Shown in pieces: positions 9,441-17,343 of a stretch of DNA of 64,000 nt (its first letter is position 1; each line of letters starts with the position of its first letter). Made by a program: the position numbers and the translations under genes. The notes beneath the pieces were generated by a model that saw only the letters and a program-made list of their open reading frames with translations, was not told where the DNA came from and made no database searches. Origin of the DNA: Ricordea florida (taxonomy: Eukaryota; Cnidaria; Anthozoa; Corallimorpharia; Ricordeidae); the NCBI GenBank assembly GCA_949710005.1, contig OX453287.1:18561017-18625016 (forward strand), read 5' to 3'.

Positions 9441-10067
9441 ATGGAAGATTTACGAGATAAAATCCCATTTCATTGTATAATAACTGGACCAACAAATTGT
9501 GGAAAAACAAAGTACCTAATTGAACAGCTCCGCGGTCCATTTCGAAAAGTTTTTGAATATATTGTTTTAATTTGTCCAACTTATTCTAAAAATAAAACTT
9601 ATCATAATTTTGCTAATAAAGATGAACATTTCTATGTATTGTCACCTGATGCAAGTAACATTGATGAGATTAATGAGTTATTAACTGATTGTCAAACTTT
9701 ATTCTCTGGAACAAATACATTAATAATTTTAGATGATTGTGCTGTATCTAATGATCTTAAGAAACGATCAAACAAGTTTATAGATTTAGCATTCTCTGGA
9801 AGACATCATGGATTATCAGTTTGGGTTTTAACTCAACAATTAACATCGATTGCAAAACCATTTCGGGAAAATGTTGCCTGCGTTGTTACTTTCCATAATC
9901 CATCGCAAAAAGGAATGAAGATGCTCTTCGAAGATTATGGTGGTGATTTGGATTATGAAACTAGTAAAAAGTTTGTTCAACTCCTGAAAACCGAAAAATA
10001 TTCTAGACTGTGTTTATCTTTACGTTACCCATTTAATTGTTATTTGGAGATACCAGAAGTGATTTAA
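9441..10067 (+). CDS. A32/FtsK-type DNA packaging ATPase
   Basis: A 208-residue P-loop ATPase that would pump the genome into the capsid. Walker A is GPTNCGKT at residues 16-23. Walker B is TLIILDDC with D98-D99. A downstream SGRHHGLSVWVLTQQL segment (about 117-132) matches the conserved region after Walker B in HerA/FtsK-superfamily packaging ATPases of Polintons, adenovirus-like elements and large DNA viruses. Length is typical of the family. It lies directly after the capsid gene and before a run of short structural or membrane genes. Confidence 0.92.
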   Translation: MEDLRDKIPFHCIITGPTNCGKTKYLIEQLRGPFRKVFEYIVLICPTYSKNKTYHNFANKDEHFYVLSPDASNIDEINELLTDCQTLFSGTNTLIILDDCAVSNDLKKRSNKFIDLAFSGRHHGLSVWVLTQQLTSIAKPFRENVACVVTFHNPSQKGMKMLFEDYGGDLDYETSKKFVQLLKTEKYSRLCLSLRYPFNCYLEIPEVI

Positions 10068-10093
10068 AACTAATAAATCTATTATCACAAAAG

Positions 10094-10639
10094 ATGGTAG
10101 AAGTTGAAGATTATATTAGTGATGCAAAAGATGAGGTAAAAGAAGCGGTAAAAGATGATAATGAACTTGAAATAAAACAAGAATCACTAGCTATTCTCGC
10201 AGCTCTCGGAACTACAAAGGAATATTTGGGAGTTGATATGAGTTTGGGTGATATAAAAAAATTATCAGAACGTGATGTAGAAAAATATTTTAATCGATAC
10301 CAAGCGGTAATGGGTAAGAAAATTAGCGGTGGATTGGTAGATTCATCACTTCAATTAGTTTCCAAACTTATTTCATATTTAGTTCCGGTTGATGATATAG
10401 AAGCTCTTTGTTCCGATTTGAAGAATGATGATTTGGTTAATCGCGAACTAACAAACATTGTGGGTCTATTAGCATTGAAAGCAGGAAGATTGGCAGCACT
10501 TGCTAGCGGACTATTCCAAGTTGCTAAGCACATCAAATTCAACAAAAAACAAGAAGTTTCAAGAACAATTACAGATGATTCTAACACAGCTGATCAGGAT
10601 ACTAAGCAAGGTGTTGATGGGTATGATACAGTTTACTAA
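10094..10639 (+). CDS. Polinton protein of unknown function (182 aa)
   Basis: The frame is open from 10037, overlapping the end of the ATPase, but the ATG at 10094 is the better start because it does not overlap and gives an acidic helical N-terminus (MVEVEDYISDAKDEVKEAVKDD). The protein is mostly helical. It has a moderately hydrophobic stretch near residues 135-155 (LTNIVGLLALKAGRLAALASGLF) that could be amphipathic or membrane-active. It ends in a polar tail. I do not recognise the family. Confidence 0.7.
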   Translation: MVEVEDYISDAKDEVKEAVKDDNELEIKQESLAILAALGTTKEYLGVDMSLGDIKKLSERDVEKYFNRYQAVMGKKISGGLVDSSLQLVSKLISYLVPVDDIEALCSDLKNDDLVNRELTNIVGLLALKAGRLAALASGLFQVAKHIKFNKKQEVSRTITDDSNTADQDTKQGVDGYDTVY

Positions 10640-10645
10640 GCATGA

Positions 10646-10673
10646 TTTAAAGATTTCTTAATGATATGTAAAA
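10646..10673 (+). promoter_or_regulatory. Promoter-like motif before the gene at 10676
   Basis: TTTAAAGATTTCTTAATGAT followed by GTAAAA, 30 nt before the ATG at 10676. It favours that ATG over the upstream in-frame ATG at 10661, which lies within the motif. Confidence 0.6.
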
Positions 10674-10675
10674 TA

Positions 10676-11122
10676 ATGACAGACCAAAATGAACAAAGTG
10701 AAGTTGAACAAATTACTAGAGATCCTCCCAAAGAGGAACAAAAAACAACAAGTAATGTTTCTAAAAAGAAAGACCCTAAAAAGGTTGCTGCTGGTAAAAA
10801 ATTAGCTGAATATAATAAAAAAGCAAAAGAAGCATTAGATAGGGAGATGAAACGAGAAAGGGAACAAGCTGATAGTGAAGCTAAATCAGAAAATCACAAT
10901 GAAGAAGAAAATTCAAACAATGAATTTAAAGCTTGGCTTCCTGAGCTATCTTTTACCACTGTTTTATCCATTGTTGGAATAGGGTTTACAGCATTTGATA
11001 TGTTTATGAGATATTATAAAAACAGAATACCTGATTTATCTCAAGTTCCAACACAACCTCCCTTAAAGATTCATAATCCACAAACTCAACCTGCAGACCG
11101 TCCAAAAATTGGAATGATGTAA
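10676..11122 (+). CDS. Charged coiled-coil protein with one membrane segment
   Basis: About 148 residues. The first 85 are very rich in Lys, Glu and Asn and predicted helical (KKEQADSEAKSENHNEEE-like composition). A hydrophobic segment LSFTTVLSIVGIGFTAFDMFM follows, and a Pro-rich C-terminal tail (TQPPLKIHNPQTQPADRP). The start was chosen from the position of the upstream motif. It is probably a virion membrane or scaffold protein; no family is recognised. Confidence 0.65.
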   Translation: MTDQNEQSEVEQITRDPPKEEQKTTSNVSKKKDPKKVAAGKKLAEYNKKAKEALDREMKREREQADSEAKSENHNEEENSNNEFKAWLPELSFTTVLSIVGIGFTAFDMFMRYYKNRIPDLSQVPTQPPLKIHNPQTQPADRPKIGMM

Positions 11123-11152
11123 TTACAAATTATTTTTTACTACATAAAGCCA

Positions 11153-11180
11153 TTTAAAAGTTTCTTACTGATACAGTAAA
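11153..11180 (+). promoter_or_regulatory. Promoter-like motif before the gene at 11186
   Basis: TTTAAAAGTTTCTTACTGAT followed by CAGTAAAA, 33 nt before the ATG. One base differs from the motif at 12175. Confidence 0.6.
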
Positions 11181-11185
11181 AAAAT

Positions 11186-11404
11186 ATGTCAACTGAAAAC
11201 AAACTTGTGAAAACTGTTACTGATTCAGCCGTCCTTATTGGATTGGCAGCTTTAGTTGGATATGTAGCTAAAAAAGCAATGAGAGAATCATTTATGAACG
11301 ACCCCTCCTCAAGCATTACAAATTATGCTAAATGGGTGGTTGTATTGTCGGGTAGTATGTACCTAAAAACATATTTAGAGGATCAAAATATTTTACCAAA
11401 ATAA
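11186..11404 (+). CDS. Small two-helix membrane protein (72 aa)
   Basis: Two hydrophobic segments are visible: SAVLIGLAALVGYVA (about 14-28) and AKWVVVLSGSMYLKTYL (about 48-64). They are joined by a polar loop. The good promoter-like motif upstream and the 2-bp gap to the next gene support a real gene despite its size. Function unknown. Confidence 0.6.
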   Translation: MSTENKLVKTVTDSAVLIGLAALVGYVAKKAMRESFMNDPSSSITNYAKWVVVLSGSMYLKTYLEDQNILPK

Positions 11405-11406
11405 TT

Positions 11407-11799
11407 ATGGCAACAATAGCAATGATGTTAGGAGGAGCTGTATTAAATGCAACCGCCTTTGTTGGCGGATCATATCTTGCAAAATATCTCTCAGGAGATA
11501 AAACGGATACAGAGAAAATAAGACATGATAAGGCATTAGAAAAATATCAAAAAGATTATGCAGAATATCAGGAAAATAGGCAAAAACTAATTGATTGGGA
11601 AATGAAGAAAAAAGATGAAAAATATCAAGCATCAAAAAATCTTTCAAAAACAGATGAAGCTTTAGAATTGTATGCTCAAATGCATGAACCAAAATTTGCA
11701 GATTATTATAGACCAAGCAAAAACCAAAAGACGGGGGAAATGTTATATGTTGGTGGTGGCATGTTAGCGTTGGGGTATGCAGCTAGTAAATTTTTATAA
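11407..11799 (+). CDS. Membrane protein with central coiled coil (130 aa)
   Basis: The N-terminus is hydrophobic and glycine-rich (MMLGGAVLNATAFVGGSYLA). A long charged helix follows at about 30-95 (ALEKYQKDYAEYQENRQKL, DWEMKKKDEKYQ), and a short hydrophobic C-terminus (GGGMLALGYAASKFL). It starts 2 bp after the previous stop and lacks its own motif, so the two may share one transcript. Family not recognised. Confidence 0.62.
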   Translation: MATIAMMLGGAVLNATAFVGGSYLAKYLSGDKTDTEKIRHDKALEKYQKDYAEYQENRQKLIDWEMKKKDEKYQASKNLSKTDEALELYAQMHEPKFADYYRPSKNQKTGEMLYVGGGMLALGYAASKFL

Positions 11800-11838
11800 A
11801 TTATAAAAACATTAATTGTTTTATAATTAAAGCATTAT

Positions 11839-12105
11839 TTATATATTTGATACATGTTTACCCCAAGTTTTTATATTAATATCAACATACAATAAATTTA
11901 AAATTTTTACTATTTTTATATTACTACCTGTGGAAATATAAAGCTTTTTAAATAATTCATATAATTCTTTTAGTTTTTCTCTATCTTTTAATTTAACTGC
12001 TATATTTCTTAACAATAACATGTAATCAATTGTAATTATTCCTTCTGTATTAAATTTTCTTAGTGTATAATAGTAAATATTATCATAAATATTTATAAAT
12101 TTCAT
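11839..12105 (-). CDS. Small minus-strand Polinton protein (88 aa), tentative
   Basis: An AT-rich frame encoding a helical protein (VKLKDREKLKELYELFKKLY). It could pass as a chance ORF, but ATTTAAAGAT lies at 12127-12136 on the minus strand, 22-31 nt before its ATG, in the same position as in the other genes. It is the only minus-strand gene in the middle of a plus-strand block. Function unknown. Confidence 0.5.
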   Translation of the reverse strand: MKFINIYDNIYYYTLRKFNTEGIITIDYMLLLRNIAVKLKDREKLKELYELFKKLYISTGSNIKIVKILNLLYVDINIKTWGKHVSNI

Positions 12106-12126
12106 TGTTTTTTTATTTTTATTTTT

Positions 12127-12136
12127 ATCTTTAAAT
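12127..12136 (-). promoter_or_regulatory. Promoter-like motif of the 88-aa minus-strand gene
   Basis: ATTTAAAGAT on the minus strand, followed by an A/T-rich leader to the ATG at 12105. Confidence 0.5.
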
Positions 12137-12174
12137 TATAAAAAAGAATTATAATTTACAAACATAACTTTTTA

Positions 12175-12202
12175 GTCTAAAGATTTCTTACTGATGAGTA
12201 AA
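12175..12202 (+). promoter_or_regulatory. Best copy of the promoter-like motif
   Basis: TCTAAAGATTTCTTACTGAT followed by GAGTAAAA, 31 nt before the ATG at 12207. Confidence 0.65.
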
Positions 12203-12206
12203 AATT

Positions 12207-13427
12207 ATGGCAGAAGGAGGAGATATACCAAAAGAAATACCAGACTTTGAACCAACTGATCTAGGCGATGATGATGATGATGTTGAAAATATGGAAATGG
12301 ATCCAATATCATTAACCACCCGTCTAATTAACCCTGATGATGATGAGGAAGAAGAAACTTCATTTGGCGGTAGGAATTATGAGAAGGAGGGTGCAAGACC
12401 TAAACTACCTAGTGATAAATATGATAATAGGATGGAAGCTTTACAATACATAAAAAGGTTATTTCCGGATTTCAACCCTTTGGATTCACCATTTACAACA
12501 GAATGGGATAAGGAGGGTAATTTGTTTGTTAAATTGAGTAATCAGAGAAATGTTGCAGAACATATATTGATTGATAAAGATGGAGTAATAAAACTTGATA
12601 AGGTGGGTAAAACAATCATAAAAGCTCTAGGTGCTGATTATGAATCCATGCTTATAAAAAATAATAATCTTTTATCACAATTGAATGAAGCTAAGGAACA
12701 AAATATGGAATTACTTAATGTAGTACAAGGATTGGAAGCAACCACAGAAGTATATCCTATGGAGATTAGTCGATATGAAGAAAAAGAAAAAGAACTACGG
12801 AAATTCGCTGAGAAACAACAAGTGGAAAAAACGGAAATTAAAAGTCTTTTTGATGCAACTGTTAAACAAAATATAGAATTAAAAATACAGAAAGAGAAAC
12901 TTTTGAATGAAGTAAAATTATACAAAGATGAAATAGACAAATATAAGAAGGGGCAGTCAAATTTATCAAAGTTAGAACGCGGTAAAGAAAGATTACAAGC
13001 CGAAGTTGATAAATTTAAAGAACTAGCAAGAAAGAGTATTATTTTAAACCAAGAACAAATAGCTGATCTGGAGGGTAAAAATGAAGAAATACTTAAAAAT
13101 CTACCATTACGGGAACGTGTGAAGACTATCTTCAAAAAATATGGTTTTACAGTATTCGCAGTTGTGAGTGCTGTTGCTGCAGTAATTGGTGTAATAATTT
13201 CTAATCTTTCCAAAGGGTTAACCAGATTAGGTAAAGGTGTTGGTAATGGGTTTAAATCTATTGGTAAAAAACTCGGTGAAATATTACCAGGGATGGTTGG
13301 AGCGATTGTAAGCTTTTTATTCAAAACAGCTGGTCAAGTTATTGGATTTTTAGGTGAGAATGCATGGTTGTTGATAATGGCGGTGGTTCTATATTTTGTG
13401 GAAAGTATAAAAAAGAAGAGAAAGTAG
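12207..13427 (+). CDS. Coiled-coil protein with C-terminal membrane segments (406 aa)
   Basis: Order of parts: an acidic N-terminus with Asp/Glu runs (about 1-55), a short globular part (about 70-140), a long coiled coil (about 150-305), a hydrophobic segment YGFTVFAVVSAVAAVIGVII (about 313-333), a Gly/Lys amphipathic linker (GLTRLGKGVGNGFKSIGKKLGE), and a further hydrophobic pair ending WLLIMAVVLYFVESIKKKRK. The design suggests a protein anchored in or acting on a membrane, perhaps during entry or assembly. I remember similar C-termini in cnidarian Polinton ORFs but know no assigned function. It has the strongest upstream motif in the element. Confidence 0.72.
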   Translation: MAEGGDIPKEIPDFEPTDLGDDDDDVENMEMDPISLTTRLINPDDDEEEETSFGGRNYEKEGARPKLPSDKYDNRMEALQYIKRLFPDFNPLDSPFTTEWDKEGNLFVKLSNQRNVAEHILIDKDGVIKLDKVGKTIIKALGADYESMLIKNNNLLSQLNEAKEQNMELLNVVQGLEATTEVYPMEISRYEEKEKELRKFAEKQQVEKTEIKSLFDATVKQNIELKIQKEKLLNEVKLYKDEIDKYKKGQSNLSKLERGKERLQAEVDKFKELARKSIILNQEQIADLEGKNEEILKNLPLRERVKTIFKKYGFTVFAVVSAVAAVIGVIISNLSKGLTRLGKGVGNGFKSIGKKLGEILPGMVGAIVSFLFKTAGQVIGFLGENAWLLIMAVVLYFVESIKKKRK

Positions 13428-13429
13428 AT

Positions 13430-13453
13430 CTGCTTCGCAGCCTCAAAGAGGTC
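13430..13453. repeat. GC-rich palindromic patch
   Basis: GATCTGCTTCGCAGCCTC with a GCTTCGC core, directly after the stop codon at 13427 and before the next promoter-like motif. Confidence 0.5.
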
Positions 13454-13479
13454 TAAAGATATCACGGTGATCAGTAAAA
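13452..13479 (+). promoter_or_regulatory. Promoter-like motif before the gene at 13486
   Basis: TCTAAAGATATCACGGTGAT followed by CAGTAAAA, 34 nt before the ATG. Confidence 0.6.
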
Positions 13480-13485
13480 TACAAT

Positions 13486-14139
13486 ATGGATGACTACAAT
13501 AGAATTTACGGCTCAGCCGGCCCCGAGCGAAGCTCGATTTATCCTCAACTACCTAATAATTCTGATCCAGTCAATTTCAGACTACAAAAGTCATGCGAAG
13601 TACTACAAAATCTTGAGAAGGAAATTAAACATTATGAGGAAGTTAGGAAAAAATACAATAGAGTAAGGGGAATTTTTACAAAAATCAGTGTTTGTAGTGG
13701 TGTGCTTTCAGTTATTCTATCTGCAAGTGGACTTGGAACTTCCCTTACTGGATTTGGTGCTGTTGTTGGTATTCCATTAGGAGCAGTGGGAGGTATTTGT
13801 GGTGGAATATCGGTTGGATTCGGTTCAGCTTCTAAACGACTTTCCAATAAAGTTAGTAAACATGAACAGACAGTTTCTCTAGCAAAAGCAAAAGTAAACA
13901 CCATTCACGACTTGATTTCAAAGGCTCTAAAAGATAACACAATCTCTGACCAAGAATTTTCTCTAATTTTATCAGAGGTGGATAAGTTTGAAAAACTAAA
14001 ACTAGAAATCCGCCAAAAAACTCGAAAAGATACAGAAAAAAACTTAAATATGAATCAGATAAGAACAGAGGTTCGAGCAGAAATATTAAAGGAACTAACC
14101 GAAGGGATGGTAAGAGCTACGCCCGATCCCATACATTAA
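13486..14139 (+). CDS. Glycine-rich membrane-active protein (217 aa)
   Basis: A hydrophobic, Gly/Ser-rich central region (about 66-115: SVCSGVLSVILSASGLG, GFGAVVGIPLGAVGGICGG) lies between two charged helical regions. This resembles membrane-inserting hairpins, such as apolipoprotein-L-like or viral membrane proteins, but no family can be claimed. Residues about 10-17 (SAGPERSS) are encoded by another GC-rich palindromic patch near 13508-13535. It lies directly after the coiled-coil membrane protein and has its own motif. Confidence 0.68.
   Translation: MDDYNRIYGSAGPERSSIYPQLPNNSDPVNFRLQKSCEVLQNLEKEIKHYEEVRKKYNRVRGIFTKISVCSGVLSVILSASGLGTSLTGFGAVVGIPLGAVGGICGGISVGFGSASKRLSNKVSKHEQTVSLAKAKVNTIHDLISKALKDNTISDQEFSLILSEVDKFEKLKLEIRQKTRKDTEKNLNMNQIRTEVRAEILKELTEGMVRATPDPIH
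13508..13535. repeat. GC-rich palindromic patch inside the 217-aa gene
   Basis: GCCGGCCCCGAGCGAAGCTCG includes GAGCGAAGCTC, a small hairpin. It is in frame with the gene. Confidence 0.5.
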
Positions 14140-14230
14140 AAATTTCATATGAGAGAACTGATGTTGGTTGTAATTGTTTTGTGGGAATTAGAAGAGAGGT
14201 TAATTAACATTTTATTCTAGATCTTTCGCT

Positions 14231-14262
14231 GGTTTAAAGACCAGATTATCTGAAACACAAAG
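14231..14262 (+). promoter_or_regulatory. Promoter-like motif before the gene at 14269
   Basis: GGTTTAAAGACCAGATTATCTG begins about 37 nt before the ATG. The leader also contains GATCTTTCGCTGG just upstream. Confidence 0.5.
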
Positions 14263-14268
14263 AATAAA

Positions 14269-15894
14269 ATGTTGTTAGACGATTTCAAAACCCGATATCC
14301 AAACGCCAACCTTGATAAATTTACATTTGTGAATGATTCATATGGTGGATATATTAAATGGAAAGTTAATGGAACAACAGTTATGTCAAATGATGATCCT
14401 ACTGGAAAAACATGGACTGATGATCTTCCTTCTAATTTGAAAACATTATTATGGGCAGATTTAGGTTTAGAAAAGAAAGCTAAATTTGGTTCGTTTCCAA
14501 AAAGTTTAACTAGGACTAACCAAAGCTACCCAATACCCGCTATTGAATTCAACGACTTTACACCTGATGTAACAAAAACTCTAACCTTTCTAGATATATA
14601 CGTTTCAAATACTAAGAAATTCACAGCAAATATGAGAAACATATTTAAATCACAGGTTGTAACATTTAATTCCGCAAAGGAGTGCAAAAAATGGCTGAAT
14701 AAACCAGATTTTAATCATTGGCCACAACAACTTAACTTTGCGGTTTGGTGCGCAACATCTGGTTGTGGTATAAGTCTTTTTGAAAGTTTAAATTATCCCA
14801 AAGTAATTAGCAGTTTTATAAAGTTTCATATATATTTCACAATAAGGCGAATATTGTATGAATTAAAACTTCCCTTACCAGATGAAAAACCTTTTTCGAT
14901 AAAAAATAATCCATATAATAAAGTTGTATATAATAAATTGTGTGAAGAGTTTGGGATTAGTAATAATTCTGACTTTAGGTGGAAAGGTGGAAGAAATCAT
15001 GGTTTGGGGGATCAATTTATTTATTACAGCTCAGGAGGAAATGAAAATTTATATATTGTAAGAAATTATGATCATGATGCAAATACTTGGCCTGGACAAA
15101 ATAAATTTTCTGATGAGGGTTATAAGGATGGAGATGGAAATAAAATCTCGTTTATTAGAAATGATCTATTTAGTGATTTCAAATATGCTTGGTTCATCCC
15201 CATGGAAGGACATGGGCTCACCAAAGCGGGGCTTGGAAGATTAAATCGATCCGCTGAGGCTTTTGTTTACTGCATATTGGGAGCACAAGTTAATACAAGA
15301 AACCCAATTTATGGTAGCGGTGGTGGAGCAATAGAAACACAACAAGAATTCAAAGCCTTATTTGAGAGTAGTGTAATAGAAAATGATATTTCTAAATCTA
15401 TTCAAAATTACCAAAAATCTGTGCAGGAAACTAAATTACGACTTGATTTGGCTGTTGCTCCGGGTGTTTGGTTAATGCCAAGTAATATGATCATAAACAC
15501 GGAGAGCGTGGTTGGGTATAATAACAAACTCATGAAAGCCACTGAAGATATGAATTTTGGAGTAAATAATGCATTAAATGTTGAAACAAAAACAGCTGGA
15601 ATAAGTCACAGTTTAGGATCTTCAAAGTTAAAGTTACCTCATAGAACTGAAACGAAGAGACCCTACGGACCGCGGAGCAAAAACCCGAAGGAACCAAAAC
15701 CAGACTCAATGAAACAGGAAATCCGCGGTACCAACTCCAGCTCCGCTCGGGCTTTGTCTCAGGAGGCGCTTCGCACCGATGGGGAGGACTTCATCCGATC
15801 CACCAAAAATAATATTGACTCAACGCAGCATGAAAAGAATATATTAGCATTGACAGTTGTTGTGGGTGGATTAGCGTGGTTTCTATTTCGTTAG
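14269..15894 (+). CDS. Large Polinton protein with C-terminal membrane anchor (541 aa)
   Basis: A mostly globular protein with conserved-looking segments WPQQLNFAVWCATSGCGISL (about 151-170), RWKGGRNHGLGDQF, AGLGRLNRSAEAFVYCILGAQVN (about 325-347) and WLMPSNMIINTESVVGYNNKL. I recall the same segments in uncharacterised cnidarian proteins linked to Polintons. The last 20 residues are hydrophobic (ILALTVVVGGLAWFLF), so it is probably tail-anchored. Residues about 462-515 form a low-complexity linker encoded by GC-rich palindromic DNA. It may be a virion membrane or receptor-binding protein; function is not established. It is not a protease that I can recognise. Confidence 0.72.
   Translation: MLLDDFKTRYPNANLDKFTFVNDSYGGYIKWKVNGTTVMSNDDPTGKTWTDDLPSNLKTLLWADLGLEKKAKFGSFPKSLTRTNQSYPIPAIEFNDFTPDVTKTLTFLDIYVSNTKKFTANMRNIFKSQVVTFNSAKECKKWLNKPDFNHWPQQLNFAVWCATSGCGISLFESLNYPKVISSFIKFHIYFTIRRILYELKLPLPDEKPFSIKNNPYNKVVYNKLCEEFGISNNSDFRWKGGRNHGLGDQFIYYSSGGNENLYIVRNYDHDANTWPGQNKFSDEGYKDGDGNKISFIRNDLFSDFKYAWFIPMEGHGLTKAGLGRLNRSAEAFVYCILGAQVNTRNPIYGSGGGAIETQQEFKALFESSVIENDISKSIQNYQKSVQETKLRLDLAVAPGVWLMPSNMIINTESVVGYNNKLMKATEDMNFGVNNALNVETKTAGISHSLGSSKLKLPHRTETKRPYGPRSKNPKEPKPDSMKQEIRGTNSSSARALSQEALRTDGEDFIRSTKNNIDSTQHEKNILALTVVVGGLAWFLFR
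15655..15800. repeat. GC-rich palindromic patches inside the 541-aa gene
   Basis: GACCGCGGAGC, CCGCGGTACC, TCCGCTCGGGCTTTGTC and AGGCGCTTCGCACC occur in an otherwise AT-rich gene. They are in frame and encode a Ser/Arg/Pro/Lys-rich linker. Confidence 0.55.
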
Positions 15895-15987
15895 ATGCCT
15901 GTATTTTTTTTCCAGCTTACGCGTAAGTCGATTTTTATCACAGACGGTGATTATATAAAATTTAAAAAGATGAATATGGAGTAATCA

Positions 15988-16012
15988 GATCTAAAGACCA
16001 GCTTCGCTGAAA
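15988..16012 (+). promoter_or_regulatory. Promoter-like motif before the penton gene
   Basis: GATCTAAAGACCAGCTTCGCTG, about 28 nt before the ATG at 16018. Here the motif overlaps a GC-rich GCTTCGC patch. Confidence 0.5.
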
Positions 16013-16017
16013 ACAAA

Positions 16018-16653
16018 ATGTTAAGCATAACAATGTATGAGCCTGAAACAAGGATTTATTTAGATCCGCCGCTGAAAAATCTTCGGGAGATACAGCTACT
16101 AGATTGTAATATACAAACCAAAAGATTGATTAATTTTAAGGATCAACAGTCATTATTCAATGATAATAATCAGATCCCAATAATAATACAACCTGGTACA
16201 TATTCGTTGCGTGATATTCAATCAATCTTTCTTAATGATGCTGATAGGTCAAAGATAACAATCATTGAGACAGACACTGTTGACTATCTTTATTCTAATA
16301 AGAACTTCAAAATAAAACTTACGAGAGGGTTTGCGGTTGGTTTAGGAGTGCCTGAAGTTATAAATCCTGGTAAATTATACCCCATAAATATACAGATTAG
16401 GGAGCCGTTGAGACTTATGTGTAGTATAGTGGATAATAAGTCGTCATATATGAATAACACCAAATATGGAGAACTTGTAAAACTCGCGCCATCGCAACTA
16501 CTTGCAAACATACCATCAAAGGATTATCCAACAATTCCTGTTCGAAAATATGATGCGCTAATAAACCACTTTGATTTAACCATATTAGACAATGAATGGA
16601 AAAAACTTGATCTTAAGGGTTCTCCCATAACTTTTAGTTTAAGATTTAGATAA
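16018..16653 (+). CDS. Probable minor capsid (penton) protein
   Basis: A 211-residue protein made of short beta-like segments. Its C-terminus, FDLTILDNEWKKLDLKGSPITFSLRF, matches what I remember of the C-terminal strand region of single jelly-roll penton proteins of Polintons. Length agrees with that class (about 200-250). Polintons encode one such protein together with a major capsid protein. Its distance from the other capsid gene is not unusual. Alternative: another structural protein. Confidence 0.62.
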   Translation: MLSITMYEPETRIYLDPPLKNLREIQLLDCNIQTKRLINFKDQQSLFNDNNQIPIIIQPGTYSLRDIQSIFLNDADRSKITIIETDTVDYLYSNKNFKIKLTRGFAVGLGVPEVINPGKLYPINIQIREPLRLMCSIVDNKSSYMNNTKYGELVKLAPSQLLANIPSKDYPTIPVRKYDALINHFDLTILDNEWKKLDLKGSPITFSLRFR

Positions 16654-16726
16654 ATTTCAGCTTAGATGGTCCTTCAGGTCTTTTGTTATGTAACCATTTG
16701 TTGGGTTATATAACATAATTTTTTAA

Positions 16727-17305
16727 TTAATCTTCATTACCCCATAACTCTTCTAAAAACTTTAATTCCTCAACACCAATACACCAATCTAAATACCTAC
16801 TTGGATGCCATGCTATAGGCATTAATTCATCATATAATTTTTTATAAAATTTATGTTTATGTTTCAACTTATCAGCGTTTACATTTATAGAAATCCAAAT
16901 TGAATCAATAATAAAATTATTAATATTATATTTCATCTTATCATCTTGATATTCTTTTTTTTCTCTATTAGCAAAATATATTAAATCACTAACAAACTCA
17001 TTATTAGATATACCATCTAAATATAAACCCATTATACCAAAAATACAAAAATAAAAATGCTCTTCATTATCATCATGCCAAATTCCAAATTCAGCCCCCT
17101 CGGAATCTTCATCATACCCAAAATCGTTATAATATTCATAACGTTCATAATTTTCGTCAATAAAACCTCTAATATTTGATATATGTTTTAATAAATCTTC
17201 CTTAATTGAATCTAAAAAATCATTAACACCAAGTTTTTTTTCATTATAATATTTAAAATCCATAGAAGTTTTTCCACAATATTTTTCTTTTACTGTTATT
17301 TTCAT
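16727..17305 (-). CDS. Large-DNA-virus-like protein of unknown function (192 aa)
   Basis: An acidic protein rich in Tyr, Asp and Glu. The C-terminal segment MPIAWHPSRYLDWCI resembles the AWHPSR-x3-DWC endings of many uncharacterised proteins in mimivirus-like large DNA viruses; that comparison is from memory. ATTTAAAGATTT lies 16-27 nt before its ATG on the minus strand. With the neighbouring gene it forms a minus-strand module at the right end, where Polintons vary most in gene content. Confidence 0.6.
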   Translation of the reverse strand: MKITVKEKYCGKTSMDFKYYNEKKLGVNDFLDSIKEDLLKHISNIRGFIDENYERYEYYNDFGYDEDSEGAEFGIWHDDNEEHFYFCIFGIMGLYLDGISNNEFVSDLIYFANREKKEYQDDKMKYNINNFIIDSIWISINVNADKLKHKHKFYKKLYDELMPIAWHPSRYLDWCIGVEELKFLEELWGNED

Positions 17306-17320
17306 TTTATTTTATATTTT

Positions 17321-17332
17321 AAATCTTTAAAT
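17321..17332 (-). promoter_or_regulatory. Promoter-like motif of the 192-aa gene
   Basis: ATTTAAAGATTT on the minus strand, between the two right-end genes. Confidence 0.55.
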
Positions 17333-17343
17333 CATAACTAATT

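Noticed and set aside
12638..13324. Long minus-strand ORF opposite the 406-aa gene
   Set aside because: It is the antisense shadow of a coiled-coil gene; it is serine/leucine-rich low-complexity sequence, and the plus-strand gene has the promoter motif.
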